Shown in pieces: positions 49,973 through 58,863 of a stretch of 64,000 nt of DNA (its first letter is position 1; every line of letters begins with the position of its first letter). The notes under the pieces were generated by a model, which saw only the letters and a program-made list of their open reading frames with translations, did not search any database and was not told where the DNA came from. The stretch is from CBFGTV01 sp965652145. GTDB taxonomy: Bacteria; Bacillota; Clostridia; Peptostreptococcales; Natronincolaceae. The stretch spans positions 59,129 to 123,128 of the forward strand of contig CBFGTV010000002.1 in NCBI GenBank assembly GCA_965652145.1, written 5' to 3'. Position numbers and translations under genes: made by a program.

Positions 49973-51140
49973 GGCAATCAATATAAAAGAATGGCTAATA
50001 GGAATACGCCGAGATTTTCATCAACATCCTGAGCTATCTACTGAAGAAATGAGAACTCAAAAAAAGATTATAGAATACCTGGAGCAAATGGCGATTCCCT
50101 ATAAAACCTTTCAGCATCACTATGGGGTAGTGGGGCTGATTCAGGGAAAACAGCCTGGCAAAACCGTCGCCTTAAGGGCAGATATGGATGCTTTACCTAT
50201 GGATGACCTGAAGGAAACCCCCTATCGTTCAATTAATCCGGGTAAAGCCCATGCCTGTGGCCATGATGCCCATATGGCTGTTCTTTTAGGGGCGGCACGA
50301 CTACTGAATCAACATAAAGAACATTTTAAGGGTAATGTCGAATTAATATTTCAGCCAGCAGAAGAAACCATCGGTGGAGCCGAGCCCATGATCAAGGATG
50401 GCGTACTGGAACATCCCAAAGTAGATACCATTTTTGGGCTTCATGTTACACCAGAAATCCCCGTAGGGAAAATCGGAATCAAATTTGATCAAATGAATGG
50501 CTCATCTGATGCCCTGGAGCTGACTATCAAGGGGAAAAGCAGCCATGGGGCCTATCCTCAGGACGGGGTTGACGCCATTTTAATTGCATCTCAAACAATT
50601 AATTTACTTCAAAGTATCGTCAGTAGAAATACAGATCCCCGGGAGGCGGCAGTCATTACCCTGGGCACCATAGAGGGTGGTACTCAGGCCAACATTTTGG
50701 CAAAGGAAGTAAAAATAAAGGGAACCCTTCGGGCAGTGATGCCCAGGGTTAGGGAAAAGACCATCGAACGAATTCGATCTCTGGTGGAATCTACGGCCCA
50801 GGCCTTGGGGGGACAGGGAATTGTCAAAATTATACCTGGGTATCCGGCCTTAACCAATCATGAAGAAATGGTTAATCTGGTTAAAGAGAATGGTGAAGCT
50901 TTATTGGGTAAAGATAGGGTCATTAGCCTAAAGAAGGTCAGCCTGGGGGTAGAGGATTTTGCTTATTTTCTAGAGCAGGTACCGGGGGCCTTTTATCGTC
51001 TTGGCTCCGGAAATCAAGAAAGGGGAACCATTCATCCCTGCCACAGCAATCTGTTTGATATTGATGAAGACTGTCTGGTAATAGGGGCCGCCCTACAGGC
51101 TTTGAACGCCCTGACCTTTTTAAATAAGGAGCAGAAATAG
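49944..51140 (+). CDS. M20 family amidohydrolase
   Basis: A 398-residue metal-dependent amidohydrolase of the M20/hippurate hydrolase (IAA-amino acid hydrolase) family. Metal-binding and catalytic stretches are RRDFHQHPELS, LRADMDALPM, HACGHDAHMA, FQPAEETIGGAEPM and the C-terminal SLGVEDFAYFLE. It removes acyl groups from N-acyl amino acids or amino acids from small peptides. The start lies inside the S66 gene behind agaggggg. A terminator follows at 51182-51214. Confidence 0.93.
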   Translation: MILQQIIKDEAINIKEWLIGIRRDFHQHPELSTEEMRTQKKIIEYLEQMAIPYKTFQHHYGVVGLIQGKQPGKTVALRADMDALPMDDLKETPYRSINPGKAHACGHDAHMAVLLGAARLLNQHKEHFKGNVELIFQPAEETIGGAEPMIKDGVLEHPKVDTIFGLHVTPEIPVGKIGIKFDQMNGSSDALELTIKGKSSHGAYPQDGVDAILIASQTINLLQSIVSRNTDPREAAVITLGTIEGGTQANILAKEVKIKGTLRAVMPRVREKTIERIRSLVESTAQALGGQGIVKIIPGYPALTNHEEMVNLVKENGEALLGKDRVISLKKVSLGVEDFAYFLEQVPGAFYRLGSGNQERGTIHPCHSNLFDIDEDCLVIGAALQALNALTFLNKEQK

Positions 51141-51181
51141 AGCTATAAAATTATGGGGCAGTTATCATCTTCCAAAAAACC

Positions 51182-51214
51182 GCCGGGTACAATCAAATGT
51201 TGTACCCGGCTTTT
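51182..51214. terminator. Bidirectional terminator
   Basis: GCCGGGTACAA (51182-51192) and TTGTACCCGGC (51200-51210), a perfect 11-bp stem, with TTTT after it on the plus strand. Confidence 0.92.
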
Positions 51215-51219
51215 AACTT

Positions 51220-52233
51220 TTAAGCCCTTTCATACTGAACAGGCCACTTCATTTCATAACCTAATTCCCTTGCTGCTAAAAGAGGCCAGTAAGGATTCCT
51301 CAACAGCTCCCGCCCTAAATAAACCAAGTCACCCCGCTGATTTTTTACGATTTCATTGGCCATTTCAGCCGAGGTAATCAGCCCTCCAGCAATGGTGGGA
51401 ATACCGGTTATTCCCTTAATCGTTTCTGAAAAACCAATTTGATAACCAGGGTAGGAATCAATTTTGGCCGGGACCACTGCCCCGGAGCTCACATTAACCA
51501 GATCGATTCCATAGGGCTGAAGCATTGAAAGAAGCTGAGCCAGATCCTCAGGATGATTTCCTCCCACTTGATAATCTTCAGCAGAAACCCTGACAATTAA
51601 AGGATATTCCATGGGCCAAACCTGTCTGACAGCCTCAAGTATTTCCTTTAAAAACCTTACCCTGTTCTCCGGCGAGCCGCCGTACTCATCTGTACGGTGA
51701 TTGGATAGGGGGGATAAAAATTCATTAATCAAGTAACCATGGGCACCATGGATTTCAATGATATCAAAGCCCGCCTCCAGGGACCTTTCAGCAGCCCGTC
51801 GAAAGGCCTTAACTACCTGGTGAATCTCGTCCTTATTTAAAGCATAGGGGGTCTGATAATCCTGACTATAGGCTATGGGGCTGGGAGCCACGATGGTTTC
51901 CCCATTAATACTGCATTTTCGCCCGGCATGGGCCAACTGAATACCAACAGCACTGCCATAGCGCTTACATTTTTCTACCAGCTCCCTTAGACCTGCAATA
52001 TGACCATCATCCCAAATGCCTAAATCTCTATCAGAAATACGTCCCCTGGGCTCAACGGCGGTGGCCTCCAGTAAAATTAGACCCGTTCCGCCAACGGCTC
52101 TGGTGGTGTAATGTAAGAGATGCCAATCCTTTACAATGCCATCATTATCGGCGCTGTACTGGCACATTGGAGCCATAACAATTCTGTTTTTAAGCGTCAA
52201 GTTTTTAATGGTTACAGGTGTAAATAAATTCAT
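51220..52233 (-). CDS. namA: NADPH dehydrogenase NamA (old yellow enzyme family)
   Basis: A 337-residue FMN-dependent oxidoreductase of the YqjM/NamA type, reducing activated double bonds in alpha,beta-unsaturated carbonyl compounds. The family stretches are RIVMAPMCQYSADNDG (with the redox-tuning Cys), IQLAHAGRKC, IEIHGAHGYLINEFLSP and LGRELLRNPYWP. The start at 52233 gives nearly the YqjM length and has ggtgg five bases upstream; in-frame ATGs at 52245 and 52254 are too close to their sites. It stands alone on the minus strand. Confidence 0.94.
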   Translation of the reverse strand: MNLFTPVTIKNLTLKNRIVMAPMCQYSADNDGIVKDWHLLHYTTRAVGGTGLILLEATAVEPRGRISDRDLGIWDDGHIAGLRELVEKCKRYGSAVGIQLAHAGRKCSINGETIVAPSPIAYSQDYQTPYALNKDEIHQVVKAFRRAAERSLEAGFDIIEIHGAHGYLINEFLSPLSNHRTDEYGGSPENRVRFLKEILEAVRQVWPMEYPLIVRVSAEDYQVGGNHPEDLAQLLSMLQPYGIDLVNVSSGAVVPAKIDSYPGYQIGFSETIKGITGIPTIAGGLITSAEMANEIVKNQRGDLVYLGRELLRNPYWPLLAARELGYEMKWPVQYERA

Positions 52234-52382
52234 CGTTTCCACCATTCCTTTCATTCCTTCATTAAAATTAAAATACCCTTTATCCTTTTAAATTAAGCAA
52301 CACAAATAAAAACAACTTCAATTCATAATATTGGGCGATAGGGCAATAATATAACGAAGAAATACAGGGCAGGAGTGATAAG

Positions 52383-53057
52383 ATGTTAATTATATTTTTA
52401 AGGGCGTTAATACTATACGTGGTGGTTGTAGTCGTCTTTAGAATGATGGGTAAAAGACAGGTGGCTCAGATGCAGCCCTTTGAGCTGGTGATAGCCCTTT
52501 TAATTGCAGAATTAGCAGCAACCCCTATGGAAAATACAGCGATTCCCTTAATCTATGGTATTATTCCCATTCTCACCCTCCTGGCAGCCCAGGTGATTGT
52601 TTCATTCCTCTCCATTAAAAGTGAAGGCTTTCGAGAATTAATTTGCGGTAAACCAAGTCTCATTATTAGTAAAGGGCAAATCGTTCAAAAAGAAATCAAA
52701 AGGCTCCGAATAAATATGAATGATCTATTGGAACAGCTTAGGGGGAAGGATTACCCCAACCTAAGTGATGTGGAATATGCTATTTTAGAAACGAATGGAC
52801 AGCTGAGCATTATCCCGAAGGTAAAGAAAAGAAATGTAATTGTAGAGGATCTGGATTTAAACCCTGATCATGAAGAGCTGCCCATTACCCTTATCGTTGA
52901 TGGTAAAATCATGAGACATAATCTGAATAAGTCGGGGCATAATGAAGATTGGTTAAGGCATATGCTGAAAAAGGAAAATATTGATCGGGTAGATGAGGTG
53001 TTTTTTGCTTTTTTGTCTTCTAATCGAGAATTTTTTGCCCAAAGAAAACAAATATAA
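52383..53057 (+). CDS. DUF421 membrane protein (YetF/YdfR family)
   Basis: A 224-residue protein with three N-terminal membrane segments (about residues 1-75) and a cytoplasmic part of two beta-rich DUF421 subdomains. The family stretches are FRMMGKRQVAQMQPFELVIALLIAELA and GKPSLIISKGQIVQKEIKRLR, quoted as adjoining pieces. YetF-type proteins are found in many spore formers; no biochemical role is firmly known. It forms a pair with a DUF4363 gene 12 bases downstream, a common combination. Confidence 0.88.
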   Translation: MLIIFLRALILYVVVVVVFRMMGKRQVAQMQPFELVIALLIAELAATPMENTAIPLIYGIIPILTLLAAQVIVSFLSIKSEGFRELICGKPSLIISKGQIVQKEIKRLRINMNDLLEQLRGKDYPNLSDVEYAILETNGQLSIIPKVKKRNVIVEDLDLNPDHEELPITLIVDGKIMRHNLNKSGHNEDWLRHMLKKENIDRVDEVFFAFLSSNREFFAQRKQI

Positions 53058-53069
53058 AGGGGTGATCAG

Positions 53070-53450
53070 ATGAAGGTCGTTGTCTCTACCACAATTCTAA
53101 TTATCCTATTTTTCATAGGCTCCCTACTATTCAGTAGCTATGTCAACAATAGCTGTGAGGAATTACTTGAACCAATCGAAGCATTAACTGATGCCATTAC
53201 TTTAGAGGACTGGGCAAAAACAGGGGATGCCTATGATAAGCTACAAGAAATCTGGAATCAGAATAAAGGGGTATGGGAATACCTGCTGGAGCACCAGGAT
53301 TTAGACAGAGTAGGTTTGTCATTGGATAAGCTCAGTCAATATTTGGCTGTACAGGATAAAACCCTGTCCCTTATAGAATTAACAGAGCTTAAGTTTAATA
53401 TTAGTACCATTGCTAAAAAAGAATCCTTCAGTTTAGTGAATTTATTTTAA
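53070..53450 (+). CDS. DUF4363 family protein
   Basis: A 126-residue protein with one N-terminal membrane segment (about residues 4-24) and a helical extracytoplasmic domain (CEELLEPIEALTDAITLEDW). It matches the DUF4363 pattern of small proteins encoded after DUF421 genes. The start follows aaggggtgatcag. The close pairing suggests that the two products interact in the membrane. Function unknown. Confidence 0.82.
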   Translation: MKVVVSTTILIILFFIGSLLFSSYVNNSCEELLEPIEALTDAITLEDWAKTGDAYDKLQEIWNQNKGVWEYLLEHQDLDRVGLSLDKLSQYLAVQDKTLSLIELTELKFNISTIAKKESFSLVNLF

Positions 53451-53563
53451 ACATTCCCCATGGTGAAAAATTTATAAAAAGTGGTTTTGAAGAAGGATTA
53501 TACCGATACTTGTCAAATTTAATATTAGCAAATCGTATTGTAATGCATTTGGGGGAGGCTAAA

Positions 53564-55840
53564 ATGAAGGTTAAAAATTATCAATCACAAAGAAAGTGGG
53601 AAACAAACGATTCAAAGGCAAAGAATGATTTGGATAGAGCCCTCCTGATAGAAATTTTTAAAGAGGTGTTTCGAGACCTAAAGGGATACTATAGCGCCAT
53701 GGGAATTCAAGTGACATTGGCCCCCATTCATGGGAGCAGCCTTAAAGGAAAAAAACTGATTCAAGAAAATAATGAATTACTCGAGTTAAAGATCAATATT
53801 GAGCTATATGGTGAATCGGTAGGAAAAATTAAATTGTTGATTCCCGAAAATAAAAAAGCCTTAATCAAGCCGGCGGCTCAATATGCTGAAATGGCTGCAG
53901 AGCTAATTAAGGAGAAATATTACAGCCGCTATAATTCAAGACAGCAGCAACAATTTCATCGAGAAATCGACTTAATGTTTATAGAGTCAAACAATTTAAT
54001 CTGTAGTATTGGAATGGATGGCTATTTCAAGCGAATCAGTAAATTGTGGATCTATAATCTGGGCTATCCGGAGGAAGAATTATTGGGAAAGCCCTTTACC
54101 TTTTATGTCCATGAGGAGGATCAGGATTATACCAATCGATTCCTGGAGGAAATAACCCTAAAGGGGATTTCAGGACACTTTGAAAATCGCTATCGAACCA
54201 AATGGGGAACGACCCGCTGGCTTTCCTGGAGTGTCCTTCCCTTGCCCTCACAGGAAACCCTATTTTGTTTAGTCAATGATATCACCGATATTAAAGAATA
54301 CCAAAGCAAAGTGCTTCAAAATGAAGCCCATTTCAGGGCCACCTTTAATCAGGCTGCTGTGGGAATCACCCACCTAGACCTGGCAGGTAACTGGATCAAG
54401 GTCAATGAAAAATTTTGCAATATCATTGGCTACAGCCTTGAGGAAATCAAGGGAAAGACCTTTAAAGACATTACTTATCCGGATGATATAAAACGCAGCA
54501 TCGACTTTTTCGATAATATCTTAAGGGAAAATGCCACCAAAACCTCAATGGAAAAACGGTATATCCATAAGGGGGGCGGCATAGTTTGGGTTAACTTAAC
54601 GATTTCTGTTGTAAAGGGCTCCAGTAACGAAGCTGAATACTTCATCGCCATTATAGAAGATATCACTTCTCGTAAAATAGCAGAGGCTGCCCTTAGGGAA
54701 AGCCAAGAATTCTATAAAAGCATATTCCAAAATAATAAGGCCCCTAAGCTGCTCGTCTGCCCTTCAACAGGGGAAATTGTCGATGCCAACAGAGCTGCCT
54801 GCGAATTCTATGGGTATAGTCATAAAGAAATTACTGCCATGAATATTCAGCAAATTAATATCTTGTCAGAAGATATGATTCAACAGGAAATGGATTCAGT
54901 GATGTCAGAAAAATATAAGCATCTTTTTTTCAGACATCGTCTAAAATCAGGAGATGTGCGGGATGTGGAGGTGTTTTCCACCTTTATCAGCAACGATAAA
55001 AGACCCTTGCTCCACTCAATTATCCATGATATTACCGATAAAAGACAAACCGAACAGGAACTCAAGAAGCAGGAAGCGGTTATTTCAACCATGAATGCAA
55101 GGCTTCTTCGTGACCTGGAATATGCCAAGGAAATCCAGCTGGCCCTTAATAATTTCACGTTGCACAATACGGCTGTAAGCTGTACCGGGCAGTATATTCC
55201 CTTTGAAAAGGTGGGGGGCGATTGTCTGGGTATCTTTGAAATAGATGAATTTAATATCGCCTTTTACATAGGCGATGTGGCGGGCCACGGGGTGGCTGCC
55301 TCTCTGACATCGATTTTCTTGCATCAGTTTATGAATGAAAATAGAACCGTCAATAATACAGCACTGCTTATGTCGCCCAGAGAACTATTGAATCAGCTGT
55401 ATGTCACCTATAATCATTCCTCCTTTCCCGAGGACATCTATTTGGTTATGATGTATGGTACCTATAATCGGCTTACAAGGCGATTGGTCTATGCCAGCGG
55501 AGGCCTCAACACCAAACCAATGATATTAAGGAAAAATGGTGAAATCATTAGCCTGGAAGGCAAGCAGCCCTTTCCCATTGGAAAATTCAGTGAGCTATAC
55601 AAGCCCCAGTTTGATAATTCTACCCTTTGGGTAGAGCCCGGGGAGCGGCTTTTAATCTATACCGATGGCCTGTTGGATTTAAGCATTAAAGATAGAAAGG
55701 CCTTTGATATTAAGAATTTGTTAAAAGAAAATAGCCATCATACAATTGACATACTAAATAATCGGCTTTTTCAGCAAATAAAAATGAATCACAAAGAAGT
55801 ATCGGATGATATCGCTTATTTATTGCTGGAGTTTAAATAA
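53564..55840 (+). CDS. PAS-domain protein with SpoIIE-type PP2C phosphatase
   Basis: A 758-residue cytoplasmic signalling protein. An N-terminal region of about 125 residues of unknown type is followed by three PAS domains (roughly residues 135-260, 270-390 and 400-515), a short coiled coil and a C-terminal PP2C phosphatase domain. The latter has KVGGDCLGIF, IGDVAGHGVAASL and IYTDGLLDL, carrying the metal-binding Asp residues. Such proteins dephosphorylate anti-anti-sigma or similar partners. ATG 53564 follows gggggagg; an in-frame TTG at 53510 is less likely. It is 113 bases after the DUF4363 gene. No anti-sigma pair is in the window. Confidence 0.9.
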   Translation: MKVKNYQSQRKWETNDSKAKNDLDRALLIEIFKEVFRDLKGYYSAMGIQVTLAPIHGSSLKGKKLIQENNELLELKINIELYGESVGKIKLLIPENKKALIKPAAQYAEMAAELIKEKYYSRYNSRQQQQFHREIDLMFIESNNLICSIGMDGYFKRISKLWIYNLGYPEEELLGKPFTFYVHEEDQDYTNRFLEEITLKGISGHFENRYRTKWGTTRWLSWSVLPLPSQETLFCLVNDITDIKEYQSKVLQNEAHFRATFNQAAVGITHLDLAGNWIKVNEKFCNIIGYSLEEIKGKTFKDITYPDDIKRSIDFFDNILRENATKTSMEKRYIHKGGGIVWVNLTISVVKGSSNEAEYFIAIIEDITSRKIAEAALRESQEFYKSIFQNNKAPKLLVCPSTGEIVDANRAACEFYGYSHKEITAMNIQQINILSEDMIQQEMDSVMSEKYKHLFFRHRLKSGDVRDVEVFSTFISNDKRPLLHSIIHDITDKRQTEQELKKQEAVISTMNARLLRDLEYAKEIQLALNNFTLHNTAVSCTGQYIPFEKVGGDCLGIFEIDEFNIAFYIGDVAGHGVAASLTSIFLHQFMNENRTVNNTALLMSPRELLNQLYVTYNHSSFPEDIYLVMMYGTYNRLTRRLVYASGGLNTKPMILRKNGEIISLEGKQPFPIGKFSELYKPQFDNSTLWVEPGERLLIYTDGLLDLSIKDRKAFDIKNLLKENSHHTIDILNNRLFQQIKMNHKEVSDDIAYLLLEFK

Positions 55841-55942
55841 GTTGATCGTGGTATTTAAAAAAACTATTTTTTTAACCTTATACAATAATTTTTCCGGTAG
55901 TGGAAAAACTATATGTAAATGATCAAGGTAGGAGTGATGAAT

Positions 55943-56125
55943 TTGGATATCAAAAGGGCAGAGCAGATATTTACCTCTATGGATAAAATACCGGTACAGT
56001 ATCAGGGACGGCCAATCTGGATTGCCGCATTAAATGCTAAAGATCAAACAGCCCAGATAAAGCAGGACCTTTTTTCAGATGAAACATGGGAAGTACCAGT
56101 TTCAGAATTAAAGGAAGGAAAATAA
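55943..56125 (+). CDS. sspH: Small acid-soluble spore protein, H type
   Basis: A 60-residue SASP of the H family (PF08141), which coats or protects spore components. The family pattern is LDIKRAEQIFTSMDKIPVQY, then GRPIWIAALNA and the ending WEVPVSELKEGK. I place the start at TTG 55943 because H-type SASPs begin with this Asp-x-Lys-Arg-Ala stretch and ggag lies eight bases upstream; ATG 55937 is too close to the site. The gene supports an endospore-forming host and should be under a late forespore sigma factor. I could not pick out its promoter. Confidence 0.88.
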   Translation: MDIKRAEQIFTSMDKIPVQYQGRPIWIAALNAKDQTAQIKQDLFSDETWEVPVSELKEGK

Positions 56126-56161
56126 ATTTAAAACCGCCCCAGGGCGGTTTTAAATTTATTT
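56120..56161. terminator. 20-bp bidirectional terminator overlapping two gene ends
   Basis: Bases 56120-56139 and 56142-56161 are perfectly complementary (core AAAACCGCCC/GGGCGGTTTT). The stem covers the stop codon of sspH on one strand and that of the glutaredoxin gene on the other. Confidence 0.93.
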
Positions 56162-56410
56162 TGCCAGCAATTTGTTTAGTTCATCCTTACGATCCAGGGC
56201 ATACAGGTCATCACAGCCTCCAACAAAGGTACCTTGAATAAATATTTGAGGAACAGTATCCCATCCAGTTTGTTCCTTAACCCCTTGAAAGGTAGCTTCA
56301 TCATAAGTAACATCAATTTCCTGAAAGTCAGCTCCCTTTGCTTGTAATAATGCCACAGCTCGCTTACAGTAGGGGCAGTAATTTTTAGTATAGATAACCA
56401 CCTGGTGCAT
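56156..56410 (-). CDS. Glutaredoxin (GrxC type)
   Basis: An 84-residue thioredoxin-fold protein with the dithiol motif CPYC at residues 12-15, the cis-Pro in DTVPQIF and the GGCDDL stretch of glutaredoxin 3. It reduces mixed or protein disulfides; in Clostridia lacking glutathione the reductant may be a thioredoxin-reductase-like system. The start lies behind aaaggaggtt on the minus strand. The neighbouring divergent peroxiredoxin gene suggests a joint role in oxidative stress. Confidence 0.94.
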   Translation of the reverse strand: MHQVVIYTKNYCPYCKRAVALLQAKGADFQEIDVTYDEATFQGVKEQTGWDTVPQIFIQGTFVGGCDDLYALDRKDELNKLLAK

Positions 56411-56555
56411 AAAAAAAACCTCCTTTAAAACGTACTAAATATATTTTACCCTAAAATATATTACTAAAAACAAATTTAAGATGAATAATGAACAAGCTAT
56501 GCATGGAAAATTATTTACCGGAAACAATATAACTGGCTACAACCCTGATAAATAC

Positions 56556-56577
56556 TTGACAATAACGATTATTATAA
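56556..56577 (+). promoter_or_regulatory. -35 box and PerR/Fur-like site upstream of the peroxiredoxin gene
   Basis: A consensus TTGACA (56556-56561) is followed directly by TAACGATTATTATAA (56563-56577), which matches the PerR box TTATAATTATTATAA at 12 of 15 positions. A clear -10 box is not visible at the right distance. PerR control fits the peroxidase downstream. Confidence 0.45.
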
Positions 56578-56681
56578 AACAAAAAATATTTTTTAAAAAT
56601 AATTGTTTAAAACGAAGTGGAAGGGGATATATATAAATTGGCTATTAATTAAAATTTAAACATAGGAGGTATTGGTTAATT

Positions 56682-57221
56682 ATGGCACAAAGAATGGTAG
56701 GTTTAAAGGCACCCCATTTCGAAATGAAGACAGTAGATGGGGCGGGACAAGAATTCGGGAAGGTTTCTTTAGATGATTACAAGGGTAAATGGCTGGTAAT
56801 GTTCTTTTATCCATTAGATTTCACCTTTGTTTGCCCAACCGAAATTAAGGGAATCAATGCTAAGGTGGATGAATTCAAGAAGCTTAATGCAGAGGTCCTT
56901 GGTGTAAGTACCGACAGCGAACATTCCCATAAGGCTTGGATTAACGCTGCCCAGGATCAAGGTGGTCTAGGACAGTTAGCCTTTCCCCTGGCATCTGATA
57001 TGACCCAAAAGGTGGCCAAGGATTATGGTGTATTGGTAGAGGAAGAGGGAATCGCCTTAAGAGGGCTATTTATCATCGATCCTGAGGGAATACTACGATA
57101 CGCCGTTGTACATGACCTGAATGTAGGTAGAAGTGTAGACGAAACCTTAAGAGTTCTTCAAGCCTTAAAGGCAGGGGGCCTGTGCCCAGTTGACTGGAAG
57201 CCTGGAGAAGATTTGTTATAG
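56682..57221 (+). CDS. 2-Cys peroxiredoxin (AhpC/Prx1 type)
   Basis: A 179-residue thiol peroxidase reducing H2O2 and organic peroxides. The peroxidatic Cys51 lies in TFVCPTE, the supporting Arg in LRGLFIIDPEG, and the resolving Cys168 in GGLCPVDWKPGE, so it is a typical dimeric 2-Cys enzyme. ATG 56682 follows taggaggt. No AhpF is adjacent; the electron donor may be thioredoxin or the glutaredoxin encoded next door. A terminator follows at 57229-57265. Confidence 0.95.
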   Translation: MAQRMVGLKAPHFEMKTVDGAGQEFGKVSLDDYKGKWLVMFFYPLDFTFVCPTEIKGINAKVDEFKKLNAEVLGVSTDSEHSHKAWINAAQDQGGLGQLAFPLASDMTQKVAKDYGVLVEEEGIALRGLFIIDPEGILRYAVVHDLNVGRSVDETLRVLQALKAGGLCPVDWKPGEDLL

Positions 57222-57228
57222 TATAACC

Positions 57229-57265
57229 TTAAAAAGGAGGCCAAATTTCGCGGCCTCCTTTTTAA
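57229..57265 (+). terminator. Terminator after the peroxiredoxin gene
   Basis: TTAAAAAGGAGGCC (57229-57242) pairs perfectly with GGCCTCCTTTTTAA (57252-57265). Confidence 0.92.
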
Positions 57266-57697
57266 ATTCACATAACGATTCCTGATGAAAATTTTCATAT
57301 CTCCTTAAATGAAGGGTGTACGATCAATTGGGCATAGCCCGGTAACCCTTCAATTTCCCTTCTTTTATTTGATTTTTAACAGCAAACAGAACCATTCTTC
57401 ATTAGAGCAGCTTTTTTCCCGCCTTATCCAATTCAAAAGAAATAATGATCGTATTCGATATGTTATATTTTTTTACATTTAGAGGTTGTTGGTTAATATC
57501 ATTATAGTAAAAAACCCTGCAATCATGCAAAAATAGAAAGGCCAGTCGCACATTGTGAAAGGGCTCAATTTGTTTAAGAATAATTTTCAATAGCCTACTT
57601 TAAAACAGAGGAAAAAATGACCCATTGTAGATGTTTTTTGATTATGTTAACATGTGATACAGAGGAACTATATGCAGCTTACATAAAGGAGAAAAAA
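57266..57697. other. Intergenic stretch without a supported gene
   Basis: The 430 bases between the peroxiredoxin terminator and mutY contain a 62-codon minus-strand frame (57402-57590, TTG start) without a convincing ribosome binding site or recognisable motif. The in-frame extension upstream of mutY also lies here. I see no promoter, repeat or RNA that I can name. Confidence 0.5.
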
Positions 57698-58759
57698 ATG
57701 GATAATAAAAATAACTTTGTACAGGATCTTTTATTATGGTTTAAAGAAAATAAACGGGATGTACCCTGGCGGAAGACAAAAAATCCCTATTTTATTTGGG
57801 TTTCAGAAATTATGCTGCAGCAGACAAGGGTTGAAACCGTAATAGATTATTATCAACGGTTTATTGAGCATTTTCCTACGGTACAGGCCTTGGCCGAGGC
57901 AACCGAGGAGGAGGTCTTAAAGCGTTGGGAGGGGTTAGGCTATTATTCACGGGGAAGAAATCTTCATCGAGCTGCCCAAAAAATTGTTCAGGAGCATGGC
58001 GGGAAGCTTCCTGATCAGTTAGGAGACTTACTGAAGCTGCCTGGGATAGGAGATTACACAGCGGGGGCCATAATGAGTATTGCCTTTAACCAAGCTATTC
58101 CTGCAGTTGACGGAAATGTACTGAGGGTTTTCAGCCGTTTAGCCTGCATCGAAGGGGATATTTTGGATAAAACAACGGTGCAGGAAATTCGCCAATTGGC
58201 AGCAGAGGTGATGCCCAAAGAAAATTGTGGTGACTACAGTGAGGCATTAATGGAACTGGGGGCACTAATCTGTATACCCCAGGGGCCTAAATGCCACCAG
58301 TGTCCTGTTCAAGGCCATTGTGAAGCCTACCGGGCTGGCAAACAGCAGGATTTACCTATTCGTATTAATAAGACAAAGGTAAAAAGGTTAAATAAAGTTG
58401 TTTTGTGGCTTGAATATGAAGATAAGGTGCTGGTGAAAAAAAATCCCCAGGAGGGGCTTTTAGCCGGACTCTGGGTGCTGCCTACCCTGGAAACAAGTCA
58501 GGTAATGAATGAAGCCCAAAGCCTGTCAGGACTTGAGCAGTACTTTCCCGGTATAACAGGGGTATGTCATCAAGGAAAAACCACCCATATTTTTACCCAT
58601 CAACGATGGGAAATTGATATCATTTCAGCCCACTCCAGTGCTGCCGACATTTCCATTGAAAAGGAGGGCTATCAATGGATAACCAAAAATAAAGTAAGAG
58701 AACTGCCGCTACCTACCTTGTATCGAAAAATTATTAATACCCTGGCAGAAAAAAACTAA
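57698..58759 (+). CDS. mutY: A/G-specific adenine glycosylase MutY
   Basis: Removes adenine mispaired with 8-oxoguanine. The helix-hairpin-helix domain has LKLPGIGDYTAGAI followed by the catalytic Asp region AVDGNVLRV, and the catalytic Glu lies in SEIMLQQTRVE. The 4Fe-4S loop is CIPQGPKCHQCPVQGHC (C-x6-C-x2-C-x5-C). A Nudix-like C-terminal domain from about residue 235 recognises 8-oxoguanine. ATG 57698 follows aaaggag and gives 353 residues; the longer frame from 57617 is rejected. Placement after peroxide-defence genes is consistent with an oxidative damage theme. Confidence 0.96.
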   Translation: MDNKNNFVQDLLLWFKENKRDVPWRKTKNPYFIWVSEIMLQQTRVETVIDYYQRFIEHFPTVQALAEATEEEVLKRWEGLGYYSRGRNLHRAAQKIVQEHGGKLPDQLGDLLKLPGIGDYTAGAIMSIAFNQAIPAVDGNVLRVFSRLACIEGDILDKTTVQEIRQLAAEVMPKENCGDYSEALMELGALICIPQGPKCHQCPVQGHCEAYRAGKQQDLPIRINKTKVKRLNKVVLWLEYEDKVLVKKNPQEGLLAGLWVLPTLETSQVMNEAQSLSGLEQYFPGITGVCHQGKTTHIFTHQRWEIDIISAHSSAADISIEKEGYQWITKNKVRELPLPTLYRKIINTLAEKN

Positions 58760-58863
58760 AAACCTTTCATTCAATTATTAAAAAATTTGTGCAAAATGAC
58801 AATGGCCTTTAATTAATTTTTTGATATACAATAGGGTTAAAGAATATACAGGGGGGATTCTAT

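Noticed and set aside
57402..57590. Minus-strand 62-codon frame between the peroxiredoxin and mutY genes
   Set aside because: TTG start without a convincing ribosome binding site and no recognisable motif; left as unannotated intergenic DNA.
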